Shown here in pieces: positions 8,872 through 18,132 of a DNA stretch of 64,000 nt. The notes below the pieces were generated by a model, which saw only the letters and a program-made list of their open reading frames with translations, ran no database searches and had not been told where the DNA came from. The stretch spans positions 1 through 64,000 of the forward strand of contig JALWRZ010000002.1 of the NCBI GenBank assembly GCA_026993785.1, in the 5' to 3' direction. The DNA comes from DHVE2 group archaeon. Its GTDB lineage: Archaea; Thermoplasmatota; Thermoplasmata; Thermoplasmatales; Aciduliprofundaceae. Made by a program: the position numbers and the translations under genes. Every line of letters begins with the position of its first letter. The stretch's first letter is position 1.

Positions 8872-9579
8872 GAAGATGAGCAGGAAAGTACCATATATAC
8901 GCTGTAACTTCTCTCTGCTCATCCTTACTGTTATGCAGGCACCGATATATGAGGCTGGGATTGCACCTATGGTTAGAAGAAGGGTGAGCATCCAGTCTAT
9001 ATGCCCAAGATAGGCGTGCACTATTATTGATGGTATCACCCCCAAAAGGACGATGGCCATGGACGTCCCTATGGCCTTCTTAAGGCTCACTCCTAAGAGA
9101 AAGAGCACAGGAACAACGAAGATGCCCCCGCCATTTGCCAGAAGTCCGGAGATGAAGCCTATAAAGAATCCGGAAGGGTAAACGAGATACTCTCTTTTCT
9201 TTCTTCTCTTCTCTCTTTTTCCCTGAAAGAGGATGAATCTTATGGCTATGTAAAGAAGAAAAGCCGCGGTGAGGAGCATAAGAGCCTTGCCGCTTATGTA
9301 CTTAGTAACATAAGAACCCAGCACGGAACCGGGAATCATGAAAAGGAGTAAAGACCACACAATTTTCCAGTCTATAAGCTTTTCTCTGTAATATCTGGCA
9401 GTTGCTATGCCAGAGGAAATTACGGTCATGGGGAGAGGGCTTGCAAGTGCATAATACGGTGGGATGAGAAAAAGAACTCGCAGTAGGGGGGTACTTATGG
9501 AACTGCCTCCGAATCCAAACATACCGGAGCATATTCCTATGAGGAATCCTGTGAGTAGGAGATATATCTCATGAAGCAC
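8833..9579 (-). CDS. TauE/SafE-family membrane transporter
   Basis: A 248-residue protein with about eight transmembrane segments. Two repeats carry the family glycine motifs: GICSGMFGFGGSS near residue 15 and GFISGLLANGGGIFVVP near 138. Members move sulfonates, sulfite or related anions across the membrane; substrate not predictable here. The start is a GTG at 9579, with a TATA-like ATATTAATATG about 30 bases before it. Confidence 0.88.
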   Translation of the reverse strand: MLHEIYLLLTGFLIGICSGMFGFGGSSISTPLLRVLFLIPPYYALASPLPMTVISSGIATARYYREKLIDWKIVWSLLLFMIPGSVLGSYVTKYISGKALMLLTAAFLLYIAIRFILFQGKREKRRKKREYLVYPSGFFIGFISGLLANGGGIFVVPVLFLLGVSLKKAIGTSMAIVLLGVIPSIIVHAYLGHIDWMLTLLLTIGAIPASYIGACITVRMSREKLQRIYGTFLLIFSLYFAIFELLGI

Positions 9580-9683
9580 ATCCTTAAATGGGGCACCATA
9601 TTAATATCTTTGGAGTGCAACCCTAAAAAACTGGCAGATCAAAAATGAGAAGATTAATATTCTCGCACCTCATCTCTTTCCCC

Positions 9684-10286
9684 ATGCTGGAAATAGGCCC
9701 CATCATTTTGAGGTCCTGGGAGAAGGACGACCTTGAAAGAATTCACCGATGGGAGAATGATTTTGAGCTCATGCTTTATTCCCGGGGAATGCCCCACAGC
9801 ATGAAGCCTTATGAAAACGTCGTGGATTATTTTGAGGAGGAGAGAAAAAGAGAGGATAGACTTCACTATGTAATCACTCTTAAGAACGGTGGTGAGGCAA
9901 TAGGCACCGCGGTAATAAGACTCAGCAAATGGAGCCGCGTGCAGAGCGGAAATATAGGCACATATCTAGATAAGAAATACTGGAACAAGGGATTAGGAAA
10001 GATAGTGACTCTCGGACTTTTAGAGCTATCCTTTCACTTTCTCAACTTAGACAGATGCGAGGCTGGAAGTATTGAATACAATAAGAGAGCTCATAGAGTT
10101 CTTGAGGAATGCGGTTTCAGGAGAGTAGGCGTGCACAGAAAATCTGCGTATGTTCTTGGCAGGAGATGGGACTGGTACATTTTTGACATCCTCAGAGAGG
10201 AATACCTGGAAATTCGGGAGGAGCTTATAAGGAAATTTTTAGGCAGTGAGGCCGAAGAATATCTGAAAAGGACATCCTTATTTTGA
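9684..10286 (+). CDS. GNAT acetyltransferase, RimJ/RimL-like
   Basis: About 200 residues. The GNAT fold shows LRSWEKDDLERIHRWEND at the start, GTYLDKKYWNKGLGK as the acetyl-CoA loop region and RAHRVLEECGFRRVG near the end, as in ribosomal-protein N-acetyltransferases. I prefer the ATG at 9684 to an in-frame ATG at 9645 because homology begins there and GATTAATATT lies about 30 bases upstream. It may acetylate a protein N-terminus or a small molecule; target unknown. Confidence 0.8.
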   Translation: MLEIGPIILRSWEKDDLERIHRWENDFELMLYSRGMPHSMKPYENVVDYFEEERKREDRLHYVITLKNGGEAIGTAVIRLSKWSRVQSGNIGTYLDKKYWNKGLGKIVTLGLLELSFHFLNLDRCEAGSIEYNKRAHRVLEECGFRRVGVHRKSAYVLGRRWDWYIFDILREEYLEIREELIRKFLGSEAEEYLKRTSLF

Positions 10287-10310
10287 TTCCCTGCTTTTTT
10301 CGATAAAAAC

Positions 10311-10320
10311 TTTTATATAG
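10311..10320 (+). promoter_or_regulatory. TATA box of the TIP49 gene
   Basis: TTTTATATAG lies about 27 bases ahead of the GAGGTG Shine-Dalgarno at 10342-10347, so the transcript would have a very short leader. Confidence 0.6.
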
Positions 10321-10353
10321 AAGAACAAATTCACAAAATTTGAGGTGTTGAGT

Positions 10354-11700
10354 ATGGAAATCACGGAGATGAAGGAGTGGGAGAGGATATCTGCACATTC
10401 ACACATTCGCGGCTTAGGGCTTGATGAGAACTACAGGGCCATAAGGAAAGCGGATGGCATGGTAGGGCAGGTGGAGGCCAGAGAAGCCGCCGGAATAGTT
10501 GTTCGGATGATAAAGGAGGGTAAATTCGCGGGAAACGCTGTTCTTATTGCAGGTCCTCCTGGAAGCGGTAAAACTGCGTTGGCCATAGGAATCGCGAAAG
10601 AGCTCGGAGAGGATGTACCCTTCGTGCATATTGCCGGAAGCGAAATTTACAGCAGCGAGGTGAAAAAGACAGAGTTTTTAACTCAAACACTGAGAAAAGC
10701 CATAGGAGTAAGAATCCACGAAATGAGAAATATTTACGAGGGAAAGGTGGAGAGCCTTAGTATGGATTATATGCAGCATCCGTACAATCCCTATCAGAAG
10801 ATACCTGCCAGTGCTACAATAACCCTCAAAACTAAGAAGGAGAAGAAGAAGCTTCGAATGGACCAGAGCTTTGCCATGCAGCTTCTCCAACAGGGCATAG
10901 AGGAGGGAGATATAATTCAGATAGATGCGGATAGTGGCAGAGTGGTAAAAATAGGAATCTCCAAGGATGCGGTTAAGGAGAAGAGCTATGATCTTTCATC
11001 TGCAAGAATTCTCGATATTCCCGATGGTAATGTTCTGAAGGAAAAAGAATTTGTGTATACCCTCACCCTGAACGATTTAGATGTAATGCAGTCACGCTCT
11101 GGAATGGATATCGCCTCACTCATTTTCGGATTCTCAGAGAGAAAGGAGATAAGCGATGAGGTGAGAAAAAGGGTGGATGAGCAGGTGAAGAGACTTGTGG
11201 AAGACGGACGTGCAGAGCTAATTCCAGGGGTGCTTTTTATAGACGAGTGTTCCATGCTGGATATTGAAACCTATGCTTTTCTCAACAAAGCCATGGAGCA
11301 AGAGCTGTCCCCAATAATAATCTTCGCCACGAATCGAGGAATAACTACGGTGAGAGGCACAGATATCAAATCACCCTTCGGCATGCCCCTAGATCTCCTG
11401 GATAGATTGCTGGTTATAACCACCAAGAAGTACAGCGGAGAGGATATGAGGGATATAATACTTACTCGCGCCAGGAAGGAGGGCATGAAAATCGCGGAGG
11501 ATGCCCTCAATAGACTCGTGGAAATTGGGCAGAAAGCCTCGCTCAGATATGCTATACAGCTTCTGGCACCGGCATGGGAGCTTGCAGGTAAAAGCGAAAT
11601 AAAGAAGGGGCACGTGGATAGGGTATACAACCTATTCTCCGATGTAAAGCGCTCTGTGGAATATCTACGTAAAATGGAAGAAGAGATGATTTACGACTAA
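10354..11700 (+). CDS. TIP49 / RuvB-like AAA+ ATPase
   Basis: A 448-residue homologue of eukaryotic RuvBL1/RuvBL2. It begins with the typical IRGLGLDENYRA region, then Walker A GPPGSGKT (near residue 70), the OB-fold-like insertion (about 125-230) that marks this family, Walker B FIDECSMLD (near 296) and sensor and arginine-finger regions (ATNRG; LLDRLL). Such proteins form hexameric or dodecameric rings that remodel protein-nucleic-acid complexes. The start is the ATG 6 bases after GGTG; an upstream in-frame GTG is part of the Shine-Dalgarno itself. Single gene with its own TATA box, convergent with gdhA. Confidence 0.95.
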   Translation: MEITEMKEWERISAHSHIRGLGLDENYRAIRKADGMVGQVEAREAAGIVVRMIKEGKFAGNAVLIAGPPGSGKTALAIGIAKELGEDVPFVHIAGSEIYSSEVKKTEFLTQTLRKAIGVRIHEMRNIYEGKVESLSMDYMQHPYNPYQKIPASATITLKTKKEKKKLRMDQSFAMQLLQQGIEEGDIIQIDADSGRVVKIGISKDAVKEKSYDLSSARILDIPDGNVLKEKEFVYTLTLNDLDVMQSRSGMDIASLIFGFSERKEISDEVRKRVDEQVKRLVEDGRAELIPGVLFIDECSMLDIETYAFLNKAMEQELSPIIIFATNRGITTVRGTDIKSPFGMPLDLLDRLLVITTKKYSGEDMRDIILTRARKEGMKIAEDALNRLVEIGQKASLRYAIQLLAPAWELAGKSEIKKGHVDRVYNLFSDVKRSVEYLRKMEEEMIYD

Positions 11701-11726
11701 TTTCTTTATTTTTTAAAATAAAAAAG
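11701..11726. terminator. T-rich bidirectional terminator between TIP49 and gdhA
   Basis: The 36-base convergent spacer holds CTTTATTTTTTAAAATAAA, an AT-only near-palindrome giving a T-run on each strand right after each stop codon. T-runs are the usual archaeal termination signal. Confidence 0.5.
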
Positions 11727-11736
11727 AGAGGTAGGG

Positions 11737-13107
11737 TTAGTAAATACCCTGGTCGATCATGGAATCGGCTACCTTTACGAAGCCACCAATGTTGGAGCCG
11801 AGCAACAGATTTGTGGGTTTGTCGTATTTCTCTGCATACTTCAGACCAGTCTCGAAGATGTTCTTCATTATTCCTTGGAGTCTGCGATCTACCTCTTCTG
11901 CAGTCCAATAGGTGAACTGTGCGTTCTGGCTCATCTCGAGACCGCTTACCGCAACACCACCGGCATTGGCGGCCTTGGCAGGACCGAAGAGTACATCGTT
12001 CTCAAAGTAGAGATTTATAGCGTCGAGGGTGGACGGCATATTTGCGCCCTCAACCACAGCTATAAGGCCTGCATTTATGAGTGTCTTTGCATCCTGCGCA
12101 TCGATTTCGTTCTGCGTAGCGCTTGGGAATGCAATATGAACCTCACCTGCTTCCTTAGCGGCTACTTCCCATGCCTTCTTTCCTGGGAACCATGGGAGAT
12201 CGAACTTCTCTGCGACTTCCTGCAGGCGCCCGTGTTTTATAGCCTTAGTCTCATAAACTGCATTCCAGATCTCATCATTTATGCCATCGGGCAGATACAT
12301 GGCGCCCTTAGAATCGGAAAGTGTTATTACCTTACCACCGAATTCGGTAACCTTTTTAGAGGCAAACTGTGCCACATTACCGCTTCCAGAGATGGCTACA
12401 TTATAGCCCTTAAGATCCTTCTTGCCCTTGAACTTCTTTAGCATCTCAATGAGATAGTAGGTTGCGCCGTAACCTGTGGCTTCAGGTCTTATCAAAGAGC
12501 CGCCCCAGTTGACGCCTTTTCCGGTAAGAACGCCTTCCCAGCGATTTACGATCTTGCGATAAGCTCCGAAAAGATATCCTATTTCTCGAGCGCCTACACC
12601 AATATCTCCTGCAGGCACATCGGTGTTGGGTCCTATATGGCGATAAAGCTCCATCATAAAGTTCTCGCAGAAGCGTCTTACCTCGGAGTCACTCTTTCCG
12701 TGGGGGTCAAAATCGGAACCGCCCTTGGCACCACCCATGGGTATGCCAGTAAGGGCATTCTTGAAAATCTGCTCAAAGCCAAGGAACTTGAGGACTCCAA
12801 GAGTTACGGTAGGATGGAACCTCAGGCCACCCTTATAGGGGCCTATGGCACCGTTGAACTCGATTCTGTAACCACGATTCACATGAAGTTCGCCGTTATC
12901 ATCCTCCCATGTAACGCGGAACATCACGACGCGCTCGGGCTCTACGATTCTCTCCAAAATCTTGTGCTTCATGTATTTGGGATTCTTTTCGAGCACGGGT
13001 ACGAGGGTGTGAAGAACTTCGGTGACTGCCTGATGGAACTCGGGCTGTGCTGGGTTCTTTTCCTTCACGTTCTCTATTACGTTTTCTACATATTCTTTTG
13101 CATTCAT
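11737..13107 (-). CDS. gdhA: Glutamate dehydrogenase (NADP-specific type)
   Basis: Interconverts glutamate and 2-oxoglutarate plus ammonia, the main amino-acid deamination route in peptide fermenters. The 456-residue length and motifs match the bacterial or NADP-type hexamer: GPYKGGLRFHP, PMGGAKGG with the catalytic lysine, PAGDIGVGAREIG, and the Rossmann loop ISGSGNVAQF. The ATG at 13107 is chosen because GGTG lies 6 bases upstream; the upstream in-frame GTG at 13116 is part of that site. A TATA box lies at 13153-13163. High-GC, well-formed codons and its own promoter suggest strong expression. Confidence 0.96.
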   Translation of the reverse strand: MNAKEYVENVIENVKEKNPAQPEFHQAVTEVLHTLVPVLEKNPKYMKHKILERIVEPERVVMFRVTWEDDNGELHVNRGYRIEFNGAIGPYKGGLRFHPTVTLGVLKFLGFEQIFKNALTGIPMGGAKGGSDFDPHGKSDSEVRRFCENFMMELYRHIGPNTDVPAGDIGVGAREIGYLFGAYRKIVNRWEGVLTGKGVNWGGSLIRPEATGYGATYYLIEMLKKFKGKKDLKGYNVAISGSGNVAQFASKKVTEFGGKVITLSDSKGAMYLPDGINDEIWNAVYETKAIKHGRLQEVAEKFDLPWFPGKKAWEVAAKEAGEVHIAFPSATQNEIDAQDAKTLINAGLIAVVEGANMPSTLDAINLYFENDVLFGPAKAANAGGVAVSGLEMSQNAQFTYWTAEEVDRRLQGIMKNIFETGLKYAEKYDKPTNLLLGSNIGGFVKVADSMIDQGIY

Positions 13108-13152
13108 ATCTATCACCTTTAATTTATTTTCGGCAAGGGGAAATCGCAGTAA

Positions 13153-13163
13153 GCAATATAAAG
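13153..13163 (-). promoter_or_regulatory. TATA box of gdhA
   Basis: CTTTATATTGC on the minus strand, about 25 bases before a start site near 13130, followed by a short leader carrying the AAGGTGA site. Confidence 0.55.
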
Positions 13164-13224
13164 ATTTCTAATATTGAAAAACTGTGTCACGGTTATCGCA
13201 ACATATACGACGAAATATAAAAAG

Positions 13225-13346
13225 CAGCCCCGGGAGGATTCGAACCTCCGTCCGGGGATCTCTCCAAAGCCCTTTGGGGGGTAAAGCACCTTTTTTAAAG
13301 GGGCTTCGCCAGAGTCCCCGATGCTTGACCACTACACCACGGGGCT
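13225..13346 (-). tRNA. tRNA-Gln(CTG) with intron
   Basis: The acceptor stem AGCCCCG pairs with CGGGGCT, the T arm is GGAGG-TTCGAAT-CCTCC, and the anticodon stem GGGGA pairs with TCCCC across an interrupted loop CTCTGG/A, giving anticodon CTG. Mature length is 73 bases with discriminator G; CCA is not encoded. A TATA-like TTTTAATATC lies about 35 bases upstream and a T-run follows the 3' end. Confidence 0.93.
13260..13308 (-). other. 49-base tRNA intron at canonical position 37/38
   Basis: The splice region folds into a strict bulge-helix-bulge: 3-base bulges GGC and AGA flank a 4-bp helix CTCT/GGAG, and the intron closes with a GAAGCCC/GGGCTTT stem. Cutting two bases into each bulge leaves GG at 36-37 and A at 38. 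Confidence 0.9.
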
Positions 13347-13568
13347 ATGGCGATGGGTAAATACCGCAGCGATATTAAAATTTTGCGCAGAGTTTACTCC
13401 TTTGCTCAAAGTTTGAAAATTGAGAATCCTGGCGCACTTCAAAATTGTAGGGTGTTTGACAATAGCATAAGCAGTAGAATAGAGAATAGTGTAGTATATC
13501 TAATACTGGTGCTCTTTGCAATATTAATCTTCGCTGTGCTCTTCCTAAGATGGAGGAAGAAGAAATAG
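13347..13568 (+). CDS. Possible small single-span membrane protein
   Basis: A 73-residue frame ending in VVYLILVLFAILIFAVLFL plus RWRKKK, a clear membrane helix with a basic tail. There is no Shine-Dalgarno or well-placed TATA box for the ATG at 13347, and the 5' part overlaps the tRNA-Gln promoter. A GTG near 13453 would give a 38-residue version with the same helix. The gene may be real with an uncertain start, or spurious. Confidence 0.3.
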   Translation: MAMGKYRSDIKILRRVYSFAQSLKIENPGALQNCRVFDNSISSRIENSVVYLILVLFAILIFAVLFLRWRKKK

Positions 13569-13587
13569 AGGCACGAATCAGTGATAA

Positions 13588-13815
13588 TCAGTGATAGAGA
13601 TACATATCTTTCGGTATTTTTCTCTCTCCGCGGTAATGGTAGCCCACAGCGGCCACTATAACACCTGCGATGATGAGCGCTATAGAACCCATAATCATGG
13701 TGAATTCGTAAGTAATCAAAAATGCGCCTATGAGAAGAAGAATACCTACTACAGTGAGAATGCTGCCTATCATCACTATAAAGCTTCCTCCAATATATTT
13801 TGATCTGTTTTTCAT
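13588..13815 (-). CDS. Small two-span membrane protein
   Basis: Seventy-five residues with two hydrophobic segments (about 10-33 and 38-60) joined by a short turn, and a charged tail RGERKIPKD. A strong AAAGGAGGTTGA site precedes the ATG and a TATA-like TATTTATAGG lies upstream, so expression is likely. No family recognised beyond generic small archaeal membrane proteins. Confidence 0.65.
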   Translation of the reverse strand: MKNRSKYIGGSFIVMIGSILTVVGILLLIGAFLITYEFTMIMGSIALIIAGVIVAAVGYHYRGERKIPKDMYLYH

Positions 13816-13938
13816 TTTTCAACCTCCTTTTATGTTCTTCATTACCTATCACCCTATAAATAGATATTGGTGTGAATGAGACAAAAGAGAGAAGCGCTTA
13901 AATAAAAGCAGAGCATTTATTCTGAGGGAGGCCTGAAA

Positions 13939-15057
13939 ATGAAGGTGGATACATTTTTAGTGGAGAGGTTCATGGCCAAGTATCAGCCAGAAGTGGAACT
14001 GGATATAGCGGAAACATGTGTCAAGCCTTTTACCTTGGGTGAATTTCTTTCCTTCGTGGGCGAGGAAGAGTATCTAGAAAAATTAAAGGATTTAACCTTG
14101 AACTACGGATATGAGAAAGGATTGCCCGAGCTAAGAGAAGGTATCGCCTCTCTTTATAAAGATGCAAATCCGGAAAACATTCTTATAACCAGGGGAGGAA
14201 TAGATTCCAACTTTCAGGCGTTTTATACGCTTGTGGAGCCCGGGGATACTGTGGTATCCATATTCCCTGCATATCAGCAGCTTTACAGTGCTCCCAAATC
14301 ACTTGGTGCAAATATAAAGCTCTGGAAACTCCGGGAAGAAAATAACTGGATACCGGATCTTGATGAGCTCAGCGAGCTGGTGGATAAGAAAACAAAGCTA
14401 ATAGCCATTATTAACCCCCACAATCCCACAGGTGCTGTTATGGACGAGAGGATATTGAGCGGTATTGCGGAAATTGCAGAGGATGTGGGGGCATATGTGC
14501 TCTCAGACGAGGCGTATTTCGGGCTTTGGATTAAAGATGAATATGCCGCGCCTACCATGGCTGATGTATACGATAAGGCCATAGTTTCCCGCACATTTTC
14601 CAAGCCGCTGTCCCTCACGGGACTTCGACTGGGATGGTTAGTGTTGCCTGATGAACTTGTTGAGGAATTTCTGCTGCACAGAGATTACACCACTATCACC
14701 GCCAGCATACTGGCAGAGAAATTAGCGTATCTCGCCATAAAAAACATTTCCAAGATATATGAGAGAAATCTCGGAATAATCAGGGAAAATTACAGAGTCA
14801 TAGGGGGTTGGATCGAAAAAGAGGAGCTCATAGACTGGGTTCCGCCCAGGGGAGGCAGTGTGGCATTCCTGAAATACTATATTGATATGCCTTCCAAGGA
14901 GTTATCTGTGAAGCTTGCGGAGGAGAAGGGCGTGTTCCTTGTGCCCGCCTGGTGCTTCGAAATGGAAGGATACCTGAGAATAGGGTATGGCAATGATCCC
15001 CAAAAGATCCGCAAAGGATTGAAGAGATTCTCCGAATTCCTGGAGAATTATCGCTAA
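13939..15057 (+). CDS. PLP-dependent aminotransferase, class I/II
   Basis: 372 residues with fold type I features: the NYGYEKGLPELR region near residue 54, NPHNPTG near 157, SDEAYFG near 185, and the PLP-lysine motif SRTFSKPLSLTGLRLGW near 214. The branch with this spacing includes capreomycidine-synthase-like and aspartate-type enzymes; the exact amino donor cannot be told. GGAGG precedes the ATG by 7 bases. Next to threonine dehydratase and another aminotransferase, it fits amino-acid catabolism. Confidence 0.85.
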   Translation: MKVDTFLVERFMAKYQPEVELDIAETCVKPFTLGEFLSFVGEEEYLEKLKDLTLNYGYEKGLPELREGIASLYKDANPENILITRGGIDSNFQAFYTLVEPGDTVVSIFPAYQQLYSAPKSLGANIKLWKLREENNWIPDLDELSELVDKKTKLIAIINPHNPTGAVMDERILSGIAEIAEDVGAYVLSDEAYFGLWIKDEYAAPTMADVYDKAIVSRTFSKPLSLTGLRLGWLVLPDELVEEFLLHRDYTTITASILAEKLAYLAIKNISKIYERNLGIIRENYRVIGGWIEKEELIDWVPPRGGSVAFLKYYIDMPSKELSVKLAEEKGVFLVPAWCFEMEGYLRIGYGNDPQKIRKGLKRFSEFLENYR

Positions 15058-15097
15058 TTTTCCTCTTTAAATTTCTCATAATCCAGTTTGTATATTT

Positions 15098-16075
15098 TCA
15101 TTTTTCATCACCACACAAAACTTCCTTTATATGTTCCATACTTATCCTGCATCCGCTTATTATGGCCACCACATTTTTTCCCTGAAATCTTGTCTTATTC
15201 TTCAAGTATGCTGCCACAGAGAGTGCTGCTGCACCCTCCACAAGCATATGATGCCTATCCAGCATAAAGCGTATTCCCTCTTTTATCTCTTCCTCGGAGA
15301 GAAGGACGAAATCATCCACAAGCTCCTTAACGATATCAAAGGTTATGGAACCTTTCTCAATGCCACCTGCGGTGCCATCGGATAGTGTGGGTTTTGATTC
15401 CATATCCACAATCCTACCTGCTTTAACAGACTCATACATAACTCTGGAATTCTCAGGCTGGCATCCTATGATTTCCACCTCCGGATTTATGGACTTGAGA
15501 TAGATGGCAATTCCAGAGATAAGGCCACCGCCCCCCACTGGTACAAGCACCACGTCTATCTTCTTCAAATCCTCGGCGATCTCCATAGCCACGGTGCCCT
15601 GACCAGCCACAATTTTAAGATCATTGTAAGGTGAGACATACGTCATTCCGTTCTCTTCAGCAAATCTCCTTGCGTAATTCTCGGCATCCACGCAATCCTG
15701 ACCGTAAAATTTTATCTCCACATTGTAAGCTCTCAAATCTCTAAGTTTTGCCTCAGAAGCGTTTTCAGGTAGAAAAATTATCCCCCGCACTCCTAAGGTT
15801 TGAAGAGCATGGGCCACCGCAACTCCATGGTTCCCTGTAGAAGCAGTTACTACACCTCTCATTCTCTCATCCTGTGTGAGAGATAATATTTTGTTGAAGG
15901 CTCCTCGGATTTTGAATGAACCAGTGAGTTGAAGATTTTCAAGTTTTAGATAAACATTCGCTGCGAAAAGTCTGCTCAGATGGGGAGAAAACTCCAGAGG
16001 CGTTTTGCGAATATATCCCCCTATTCTTTCCCTCGCCTCTATAACTTCCTTCCTGAGTTCTTGAAGGTTCAGCAT
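15098..16075 (-). CDS. Threonine/serine dehydratase
   Basis: PLP enzyme of fold type II, 325 residues, which deaminates threonine to 2-oxobutyrate. The lysine lies in TGSFKIRGA near residue 54, the phosphate-binding glycine loop is VGGGGLISG near 180, and STGNHG and the C-terminal SGC close the site. It lacks the ACT regulatory domain of biosynthetic IlvA and so resembles the catabolic short form. GATTTATAAGG lies about 30 bases before the ATG (leaderless). Confidence 0.9.
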   Translation of the reverse strand: MLNLQELRKEVIEARERIGGYIRKTPLEFSPHLSRLFAANVYLKLENLQLTGSFKIRGAFNKILSLTQDERMRGVVTASTGNHGVAVAHALQTLGVRGIIFLPENASEAKLRDLRAYNVEIKFYGQDCVDAENYARRFAEENGMTYVSPYNDLKIVAGQGTVAMEIAEDLKKIDVVLVPVGGGGLISGIAIYLKSINPEVEIIGCQPENSRVMYESVKAGRIVDMESKPTLSDGTAGGIEKGSITFDIVKELVDDFVLLSEEEIKEGIRFMLDRHHMLVEGAAALSVAAYLKNKTRFQGKNVVAIISGCRISMEHIKEVLCGDEK

Positions 16076-16170
16076 GCTTGCAGCTATGTGAAAGAGACCT
16101 TATAAATCTTTCCTCCAAATAATGGAAGAATTACGAAAATTTTATCAATATAGATGAATTTTGTTCCATC

Positions 16171-17343
16171 ATGTCCGGAAAACTTACAATATCGAGAAGG
16201 GCAAGGAGCACGCCACCTTCAGGCATTGGAGAGATATTCAATAAAGCCTTATCTTTTCCAGATGTTATACATCTCGAAGTAGGTGAACCTGATTTTGATA
16301 CGCCTTCAAATATTAAAGAAGCTGGCTGCCAGGCGATTCGTGAGGGTGATGTGCACTATACCCACAGTCGCGGTACTCTGGAGCTTAGGAATGCAGTAGT
16401 AGAGTATTATAAAAGGGAATATAATGTGGAGCTCGAGGTCTCCGATGTAATAATAAGCCAGGGTGGGATTGCATCGCTTCTTCTCTCCATCCTTGTTTTA
16501 ATGGATCCTGAGGATGAGCTTCTCGTACCAGATCCGGGATATCCACCCTATTCCTCACTGGCAAGCGTTTTGGGCATAAAAGTTGTTAGATATCCTGTTA
16601 GAGAGGAAAATGGCTTTGTGCCCCGTATAGAGGATATCGAGGAAAGAATAGGGAAGAGAATCAAAGCTATCCTTATAAACACGCCAAATAATCCTACAGG
16701 TACCACATATCCCCACGAGTTCCTGAGTTCCTTGGCGAAGGTTGTTAGAGATTATGATATATTCTTAATTTCCGATGAGGTATATGAGCGCTTAACCTAT
16801 GATGAAGTAAGGCATCACACCATGCTCAAATTTGGAGACATCGAAGACAGGGTTATTGTGATTAACAGCTTTTCCAAGAGCTATGCCATGACCGGCTGGC
16901 GCTTGGGATTCCTGGTGACAAAAAACAGGGAAATCACAGATATGCTGGATGGAGTGCAGGGATATACCCTAATTTCTCCCTCGTCTATCTCCCAGAGAGC
17001 AGGCATCGCAGCACTTTTGGGTCCACAGGAGGAGGTTGAAAAGATGAGAAGGATTTACGAAGAGAGAAGGAATCTTCTCGTCTCTCTTCTTGAAGATGTA
17101 CCCTATACCAGTTTTGTGAAGCCGATGGGTGCATTTTATCTATTTCTTAATGTATCCCATTATTCACAGGATACTTTCTCCCTAGCAGAGGATCTACTTA
17201 TAAAGAAGAGAGTTGCCGTGGCTCCAGGAGCCACATTTGGGCCATCAGGTGAGGGATATATACGTCTCTCATTTACCACCAAAGCTGAGAAGATAAGAGA
17301 AGGTGTTGAGAGGATAAAGGATTATTTAATAAGCCTGGAGTAA
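16171..17343 (+). CDS. aspC: Aspartate-type aminotransferase, class I
   Basis: 390 residues. Family landmarks are EVGEPDFDTP (near 36), YTHSRGTLELR (near 71), NTPNNPTG (near 171), SDEVYERLTYD (near 204) and the PLP lysine in NSFSKSYAMTGWRLGF (near 233). The enzyme transfers amino groups between aspartate or other amino acids and 2-oxoglutarate; archaeal members can be broad. TATA-like sequence TTTTATCAATATAG precedes the ATG by about 25 bases. Confidence 0.88.
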   Translation: MSGKLTISRRARSTPPSGIGEIFNKALSFPDVIHLEVGEPDFDTPSNIKEAGCQAIREGDVHYTHSRGTLELRNAVVEYYKREYNVELEVSDVIISQGGIASLLLSILVLMDPEDELLVPDPGYPPYSSLASVLGIKVVRYPVREENGFVPRIEDIEERIGKRIKAILINTPNNPTGTTYPHEFLSSLAKVVRDYDIFLISDEVYERLTYDEVRHHTMLKFGDIEDRVIVINSFSKSYAMTGWRLGFLVTKNREITDMLDGVQGYTLISPSSISQRAGIAALLGPQEEVEKMRRIYEERRNLLVSLLEDVPYTSFVKPMGAFYLFLNVSHYSQDTFSLAEDLLIKKRVAVAPGATFGPSGEGYIRLSFTTKAEKIREGVERIKDYLISLE

Positions 17344-17394
17344 AGTGTAAAGCTTCGGCACCAACTTTTTATACTCTTCCCTATATTTTCTACC

Positions 17395-18132
17395 ATGCAG
17401 GTGGTGTTGAGCATAGGTGGTTTTGACCCTACATCTGGTGCGGGAGTTATCAGGGATATTCTAACCTTTCGTAAGCTTGGAGTGTACGGTTTTGCCGTGG
17501 CAACGACAATAACTTTTCAGGATCTGAACGGATTCTATGGGTATAGGGCCTTGAAACCTGAGGAGGTGGCGAGGCAGATAGATGCTCTCACCAAGGATTT
17601 TAAAATAAAATACGTGAAGATAAGTATGGTGGGCAGCAGAGAGATCGCTGAGCTTCTGGCCAAGAAAATTGATGAGAAGAATTGGTATGTAATTTTTGAT
17701 CCCCTGTTGGCTGCCAAAAATGGAAGGGAGATTAATAAAAAAGAGGAGATAGAGGAGCTTCTCAAACGCTCAAAGATAATAACTCCGAATGTTCCTGAGG
17801 CTGAAGCTCTTTCCGGTATGAAAATTGAGGATGAAGGGGATGTTAAACGCGCCGGCAAAATTCTGAGGGAGAAATACGGAGCTCAGGTGATAATAAAAGG
17901 TGGACATCTTAAGGGGGTGGATTACTTGATAGGCGATGGGATAATAAGCGTAGGTATGCAGCATACTGAAAGGGTTGTTCATGGAACCGGGTGTGCATAC
18001 TCTTCCGCATTGCTGGCCTATCTTGCCCAGGGAATGAATATCAAAGATGCCTTTATAAAAACCCGCATTTTCATTCAGGGGGAAATAGAAAAAAGTGTAA
18101 ACCTCGGGGGAAAATACCTGGTGATGTCATGA
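17395..18132 (+). CDS. thiD: Hydroxymethylpyrimidine (phosphate) kinase
   Basis: Ribokinase-fold enzyme of thiamine synthesis, 245 residues. It starts with VLSIGGFDPTSGAGV, has KISMVGS, the DPLLAAKNG region, TPNVPEAEALSG, KGGHLKG and the anion hole HGTGCAYSSALLA near residue 198. It phosphorylates HMP and HMP-P. The last four bases overlap the next ATG (ATGA), so the nuclease-fold gene is translated together with it, although no shared function is apparent. Confidence 0.9.
   Translation: MQVVLSIGGFDPTSGAGVIRDILTFRKLGVYGFAVATTITFQDLNGFYGYRALKPEEVARQIDALTKDFKIKYVKISMVGSREIAELLAKKIDEKNWYVIFDPLLAAKNGREINKKEEIEELLKRSKIITPNVPEAEALSGMKIEDEGDVKRAGKILREKYGAQVIIKGGHLKGVDYLIGDGIISVGMQHTERVVHGTGCAYSSALLAYLAQGMNIKDAFIKTRIFIQGEIEKSVNLGGKYLVMS

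Noticed and set aside
13439-13852. Longer minus-strand frame overlapping the small membrane protein
   Set aside because: It has no membrane or domain pattern; the 75-residue frame at 13588-13815 has the strong Shine-Dalgarno and clear membrane helices.
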